A stretch of DNA of 64,000 nucleotides from positions 30,481 through 94,480 of the forward strand of contig CDMY01000209.1 in assembly GCA_001179505.1 (NCBI GenBank). Direction: 5' to 3'. Position numbers and translations under genes: made by a program. Below the pieces are notes generated by a model that worked only from the letters and a program-made list of their open reading frames with translations, had not been told where the DNA came from and did not search any database. Below are positions 59,575 to 64,000 of the stretch, piece by piece (position 1 is the first letter of the stretch; each line of letters starts with the position of its first letter). Origin of the DNA: Vitrella brassicaformis. Lineage: Eukaryota; Sar; Vitrellaceae.

Positions 59575-59812
59575 CTCTCGGACCAGATAAGATGGGTGAA
59601 GAAGATCTGAATCGCTGGCTGTCAACACAGTTGTAGCCAGTTGGGGTTATGCGTGGTGTAGCGGTCGTCCTTCTTCTTTTCCTGCTGACGTCTGACGCGA
59701 GCTTAGCTCGCAGCCCTTTTTGCGAGCTTCTCGCATGGGAAATCAATGCGTGTTTTTGAGCCTCAGTTCCGCGCCTATCTCACCCAGGACAGGGCCTCAC
59801 CCGTTGAACACT
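59575..59812. promoter_or_regulatory. divergent promoter with two GCGAG...CTCGC palindromes
   Basis: 238 bp between the DNAJC2 start (-) and the PH-protein start (+). 59697-59711 is a perfect palindrome GCGAGCT-T-AGCTCGC. 59721-59735 is another, TGCGAG-CTT-CTCGCA. They are the most complete versions of the octamer seen in other divergent spacers, and suggest a dimeric DNA-binding protein. Confidence 0.6.
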
Positions 59813-62716
59813 ATGGTGCAAAAGATCCACATGCGCTGGGGGGAGACGGCGTTGTGTGAGTCATGCGGTTTTGCTGAATGCAGGCTATCTTCTCGAGTAT
59901 AATGGTCAGCTGGACGAGGGCGGCGAGGCTGCCTTGAGAGATCCCCACCAATGGCAGAAGCGGTGGTTCCATCTCAAGGTGCAAAGACGAGGGGCGTCTC
60001 AGCCACACATTCTCGTGTCTCTCGGTGCAGGGCAACCTCCTGTTTGTGTGCGACTCGCACACCCAGCTGACGAATCTAGCGTGCCTGCTGCTCGAAGGGT
60101 GCCAAATCAGCAAGAAAGATCTACTGGAGGAGGAACATCCCTACGGTATCAGACGAAAGCAGACGCATGCACGCTGTTCTCCACAATTTTCCCCTCCTTA
60201 CAGGCCTTTCATTCGAGTGGCATGACGACGCCATTCAGCTCTTCTCCCTCAGTGACCAGCCGAACGATCGGGACGCCTGGTTTGCGGCATTGGAAAGGTG
60301 TACACTGACCTACTGCCACGGCCGGCTGACGTCTGCCACTGAGCGGCTGAAGGACGAGGAGGAAGCTGCTGCCCGTCTGTTGAGGGAGAACAGGGCGCTG
60401 ACGCGTGAGTGCCGGTCGCTGCGGAGCCAGATCGCGTGCAATCGGCAGGGGCAGATGGTGCGCATGTGCGACGGAACAGAACACGAGAGGTGACACACAG
60501 AGACACACACAGAGAGAGACGTAGAGTAGATGCGAAAGCGTCCTTCCGTGTTGTGATGCAGGCTGATTGGCCGTGTCCTGGAGCTAGAACAGCAACTGGA
60601 TGACATCCAGCATAGCGGACAGGCGGCGTGGCACGAGCCAACAATGCCACCACCACCACTATCGAAGGAGCAGCTGCTCTCCCAGGCTCTGCAGCAGTCA
60701 CACGAGAAGGTCATTCGCCTCCACCGGATTTGCCGCAACTTTACTCACCACCTGGCTCCCCCGGTGGCTGCTGAGGTCTCCTTCCTCCTCGATAATATCA
60801 GCACGGACACCCCAGCTTTACCACTGCAGAGGACACAACCTGTTGTTGCCTTGGTGCAACCGATAACCCCGCCTTACTACCAGCCGACGGCACACACGCT
60901 ATCAGCAGAAATGCAGATGCCGATCTACAGTGGCCAGACACAAACGTTTGTCCCTCCTCCCGTGGCAGCAACCGGCCCATCGCCATCGGTGACCCACCTG
61001 CACACCGGCTCTCTATCGTCCCCTCCTGCGCCACCAGCCGTGTCTCGACAGCCGCCCTCCACGCCTCAGTGGGGGTCGTGTCTCCCCGACCTCTCCCCAT
61101 GTATCTACCCGAGAGAAGAGGCAGCCGCCGCACCCGAAGCCCTCTCGTTCAGCCTCCTGCCCCAACCTGCGCCAAGAAATGTGCCTGTGCTGCCGGAAGT
61201 CACCCCTTCCCACCCCAGCAACATTCGACAGATGATGGCAGGCGCAACGCAGGAAGACAGAGGCGGGACAAAGGTGTCCTCTCCTTTCGTGGATAGTGGC
61301 GGGGATCCGGAGAGTGCGGAGGACGGCACGAGGAGCGATCCTGTGACGGGGCAGCCTGTGAGAGCGCAAATAGAGCCGGATCGATGGCAGCAGACTGGGT
61401 TAGATGAAGAGCTGGAAGTCGACAAGGAAGAGGCGGAAACACGGGACATTCGACCAACGCGAGACAGGGAACGACCAACCACAGCCGACGATCACCACAG
61501 AAGAGAGCCGACGGGGGCTGGCACTCGGCCTTCATCTCCCCCTCAACCCAAGCGTCCGGCTAAAGACCGCCCTCCTCTCCCGAAATCGAGGCCGCCGCCG
61601 AAGCACCCTCCACCTCGCACCACAGCCCCTGATCGGCCTGCCACCGCCTCATCGCCACCACGGAGACGGCAAGACGACGCCAATGAGACACTGGTCTCAC
61701 GACCAGCAGCTGATTCGGATCGCCAGTCGATGAGAAGGGGCGATCATGTTGAAGGTAGGAGGCGCCATGGAGAGCGAGAAGAAGAAAGAGAGCAGCACTC
61801 GCATGAAGAGTTGGACTATCGAGAGCCGTCAAGCGAGGAGACTGGTGAAAGCGAAATTTCTCAAGTGAGACATGAAGGACGCCGGCCTGGTACCTCGATT
61901 CGCCATGAGCACAGAAGAGGAGAACAAGGCAGGGAGCAGCGGAGTGACCAGGACAGCCAGTACAGCGGCAGCTACAGCTATGGCCATCCACATGAGCGGC
62001 GGAGGCAGGACAAGCGCATGCAAAAGAAACCATCGCATCCGGAAGATGAGCCCGCGACACAAGAGAGCCACCAGGGAAGGAGAACCATGGCGGACAAGAG
62101 GACCACCGCTAAGGAGAGGAAACCATCTCGCCGCCGTCACACTGGTCCTGCAGCCTTTCCCAGCGAGCCGCCGGCCCTCGAGCACATGCGCACCTTCCCC
62201 CCTGATGAACTGAAGCAAGTGCAACCGCCCGTCGGCGGAGGGCAGGAGTTCATGACTGTCCACATGCCGACATTCACTTCCCTCCTCGCCGAGCTCAACA
62301 AGACCAAGAAGCCGTCAGGACGAGACAAGAAGGAAGACAAGAAGAAGACGCGAAAGGAAAGCCCCGCTGTTGTGCAAGTGGACCAGCAAATGCCCCCACT
62401 CTTGTGGACAGGGGGAGACGAGCAGCAAGCAGAGAGGCCGGCTCTGCCATCCACCCCGCCACCAGCACTCATCCAGGAAACCCAGCCGCCTCTTGTCCAC
62501 GCCCCAGCGAGCCAATCATGGGACCGCTTCTCTGTGAGGTTCTCCCCTACTGATGATACCCACATGCAGCCCAACCAATGGAAGAGGGGAAAGGGGACAC
62601 AGACGGGGCGTGCCGATGTGCAGCTGGTGGGTGTGGGGGGCAGCGACGGGTGTGTGTGGAGGAGGCCGCCTGATGCGAGTGGCTGTACGAGGACACATCT
62701 GCTGTGGGCGCAGTGA
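59813..62716 (+). CDS. PH-domain protein with long disordered tail
   Basis: ATG 59813 (MVQKIHMRWGETAL). The first intron is only 28 nt (59855-59882). Exons 2-4 form a pleckstrin-homology domain: YLLEYNGQLDEGGEAALRDP, WQKRWFHLK, GNLLFVCDSHTQLTNLACLL, LEGCQISKKDL, then FEWHDDAIQLFSLSDQPNDR and DAWFAALERC, whose Trp is the usual C-terminal-helix landmark. A coiled coil follows (ATERLKDEEEAAARLLRENR; RVLELEQQLDDIQ). From about 60640 one exon encodes some 690 residues of Pro/Ser/Arg/Glu-rich sequence ending THLLWAQ at 62716. PH domains bind phosphoinositides or proteins, so membrane recruitment is plausible. The tail is probably disordered; no further domain recognised. Confidence 0.8.
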
Positions 62717-62931
62717 ACTTGATTGGGTGGAGCTCTTCATCTCCTTGTGCGAGAAGGTGTGGGCGTGTATGCGTGTGGCTGTGTATGTATGTGCTTTTGT
62801 GTACATAGAGACTGACAGTATATTTGTAGCTGCCAGTGATGGGACTGGGACAACCTTAATGGCCAAGTCATGGCCAAGTCAATGAATGAATGCTTCGTGG
62901 TCTCTTTCGATGGCCAGACGCCGCACAGAAC

Positions 62932-64000
62932 CTAATATGCGAAGAAGCCACCCATGACATTCCGGGAGTAGCCTGACGTGGCACAAGAGGACAAGCGGCG
63001 GTGTGTTTTCGTCTCGCATCCATGCGTGTGCGTGTGTGTGGGTACCGGGGTTGGTATTCCTCGAGTGCAGATCGCCATCGATGCGGCCCTTCACCTCACC
63101 ACTCGTGTGACTTATGATCAGCTGCACATTCAAGCGCACACACAACACCGAAACATCACCAGCCAAGCCAGACACAAGTGTCCGTGTCTCTCTGAGTCTG
63201 ACCGGTGTGCTTGGCTTGAGCCCCTTGTCGCAGTCCACAAATGTGCCGTGCAGTGGGATCCTTTGTCCCGTCGACCGAGGGGCAGGCGACTTGTCGGCCA
63301 ACACGCGGGGGCCGAAAGGCGTCAGCGGCGCCGAACCGGGACGAGCTGCAGGACCATAAGAGAAACACAGGTTGCGCTGAGGAGACGGTGTCTCGCTTCT
63401 TTTTACCGCAGTAGTGGGGTTTCAGGAAGCGTCTCGCCGCGTGTGTGGAGTGGTAGAGCTGCCCCATCCCCGCACCACCAGTGTTCGGCTGAGCTCCCGC
63501 AAACACACTCGACAACATTCGCTTCTCCACAGTGTTCTTCCAATTCTGAACGATCGCCACCCCAGTGACCGCACTCAGTCTGCGAACATTGCTCTGTACG
63601 GGCAGCGTTTCTTTTGCACCTTGAGCGTGACGGTCCCCTGCCGGTAGCAGTCGCCCTGCGTCCCTTTGTACCGATAGTGATAGAAGGGGTACCTGACGTA
63701 AAACCACGACATTCAGCCGCTTTCACCTGAGCATGACCGACATTGACTCACTCGGAGCGATGGAAGTGGCCGTAGTCCGAGCCCAGGAAAGCATGGGGAT
63801 TGAAGTGTCCCGAGCCGAATCCCTCCTCTCCCCACTCATAGGGCAGCGTGTCGTGGATGGCAGGCTTCAGAACTGCTGTCACAGAGATGGAGTCACAGAA
63901 ATGGGGCATGCCGAGTGGACGTTGTGATGACGTCAGGTGACTCACACTCTGGTTGGGTGGCGTTGAGGTCCATAGCCTCTTGGTGGACAGCAGCAGTTGC
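62932..64000 (-). CDS. unrecognised protein, 3' part
   Basis: The gene continues beyond the right edge. Exons read on the - strand, all joining in phase: ATAAVHQEAMDLNATQPE (64000-63950), VLKPAIHDTLPYEWGEEGFG with SGHFNPHAFLGSDYGHFHRS (63875-63753), YPFYHYRYKGTQGDCYRQGT with VTLK, NWKNTVEKRMLSSVFAGAQP with FLKPHYC (63550-63405), RPGSAPLTPFGPRVLADKSP with TFVDCDKGLKPSTPVRLRET (63345-63090), and a last exon GYSRNVMGGFFAY ending at TAG 62932-62934. Aromatic- and Gly-rich with a few Cys. I do not recognise the family. Confidence 0.6.

Noticed and set aside
1-64000. A biosynthetic or defence gene cluster
   Set aside because: Neighbouring genes belong to unrelated housekeeping and signalling families with mixed orientation; nothing suggests a shared pathway beyond divergent pairs.

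Overview
The window is nuclear DNA of a eukaryote. Nearly every gene is cut by many short GT-AG introns (28 to about 120 nt) rich in TG/TGTGTG on the coding strand, and genes are dense and often paired head-to-head. Several features point to an alveolate, most likely a chromerid-type alga: a LOTUS/OST-HTH protein with an alveolate-style associated region, an AP2-like protein, TRP-like channels, and a glutaredoxin with a bipartite plastid-type leader. The species assignment is inference; no rRNA or organelle marker is present.

Left third (1-20.5 kb): the 3' part of a TRP-like channel (+); a putative secreted protein (-); an XRN1-like 5'-3' exoribonuclease (+); a CDP-alcohol phosphotransferase (-) divergent from a PHD-finger protein (+); a 4.7 kb microsatellite-rich stretch; and a LOTUS-domain RNA-binding protein (-) divergent from an FHA/SMAP-type nuclear protein (+).

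Middle (21.7-40 kb): a secreted coiled-coil protein (-); a complete ankyrin-TRP channel (-), paralogous to the one at the left edge; a metallophosphoesterase (+); a WD40 protein (+); a bacterial-type glutaredoxin 2 with plastid leader (-) divergent from a SAM-methyltransferase-like protein (+); and an ankyrin protein (-).

Right third (40.7-64 kb): three decaying copies of one gene family (40.7-41.7, 53.7-54.7 and 55.0-56.1 kb, all -), each broken in a different place; a non-coding block with three repeated hairpins (42.9-43.7 kb); an AP2-like protein with internal repeats (-); a small J-domain protein (-) divergent from an unrecognised Ser/Pro-rich protein with reading-frame breaks (+); a DNAJC2/zuotin-type ribosome-associated chaperone (-) divergent from a PH-domain protein (+); and the 3' part of an unrecognised gene (-) at the right edge.

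The genes do not form one pathway; this looks like an ordinary chromosome segment. The strongest leads for something new are a palindromic motif (core TGCGAGCT / AGCTCGCA) shared by several divergent promoters, the tandem hairpins whose outer stems appear to co-vary, a perfect inverted duplication consistent with template switching, and the mosaic decay of the three-copy family. All exon borders are read by eye and carry a few bases of uncertainty unless stated.
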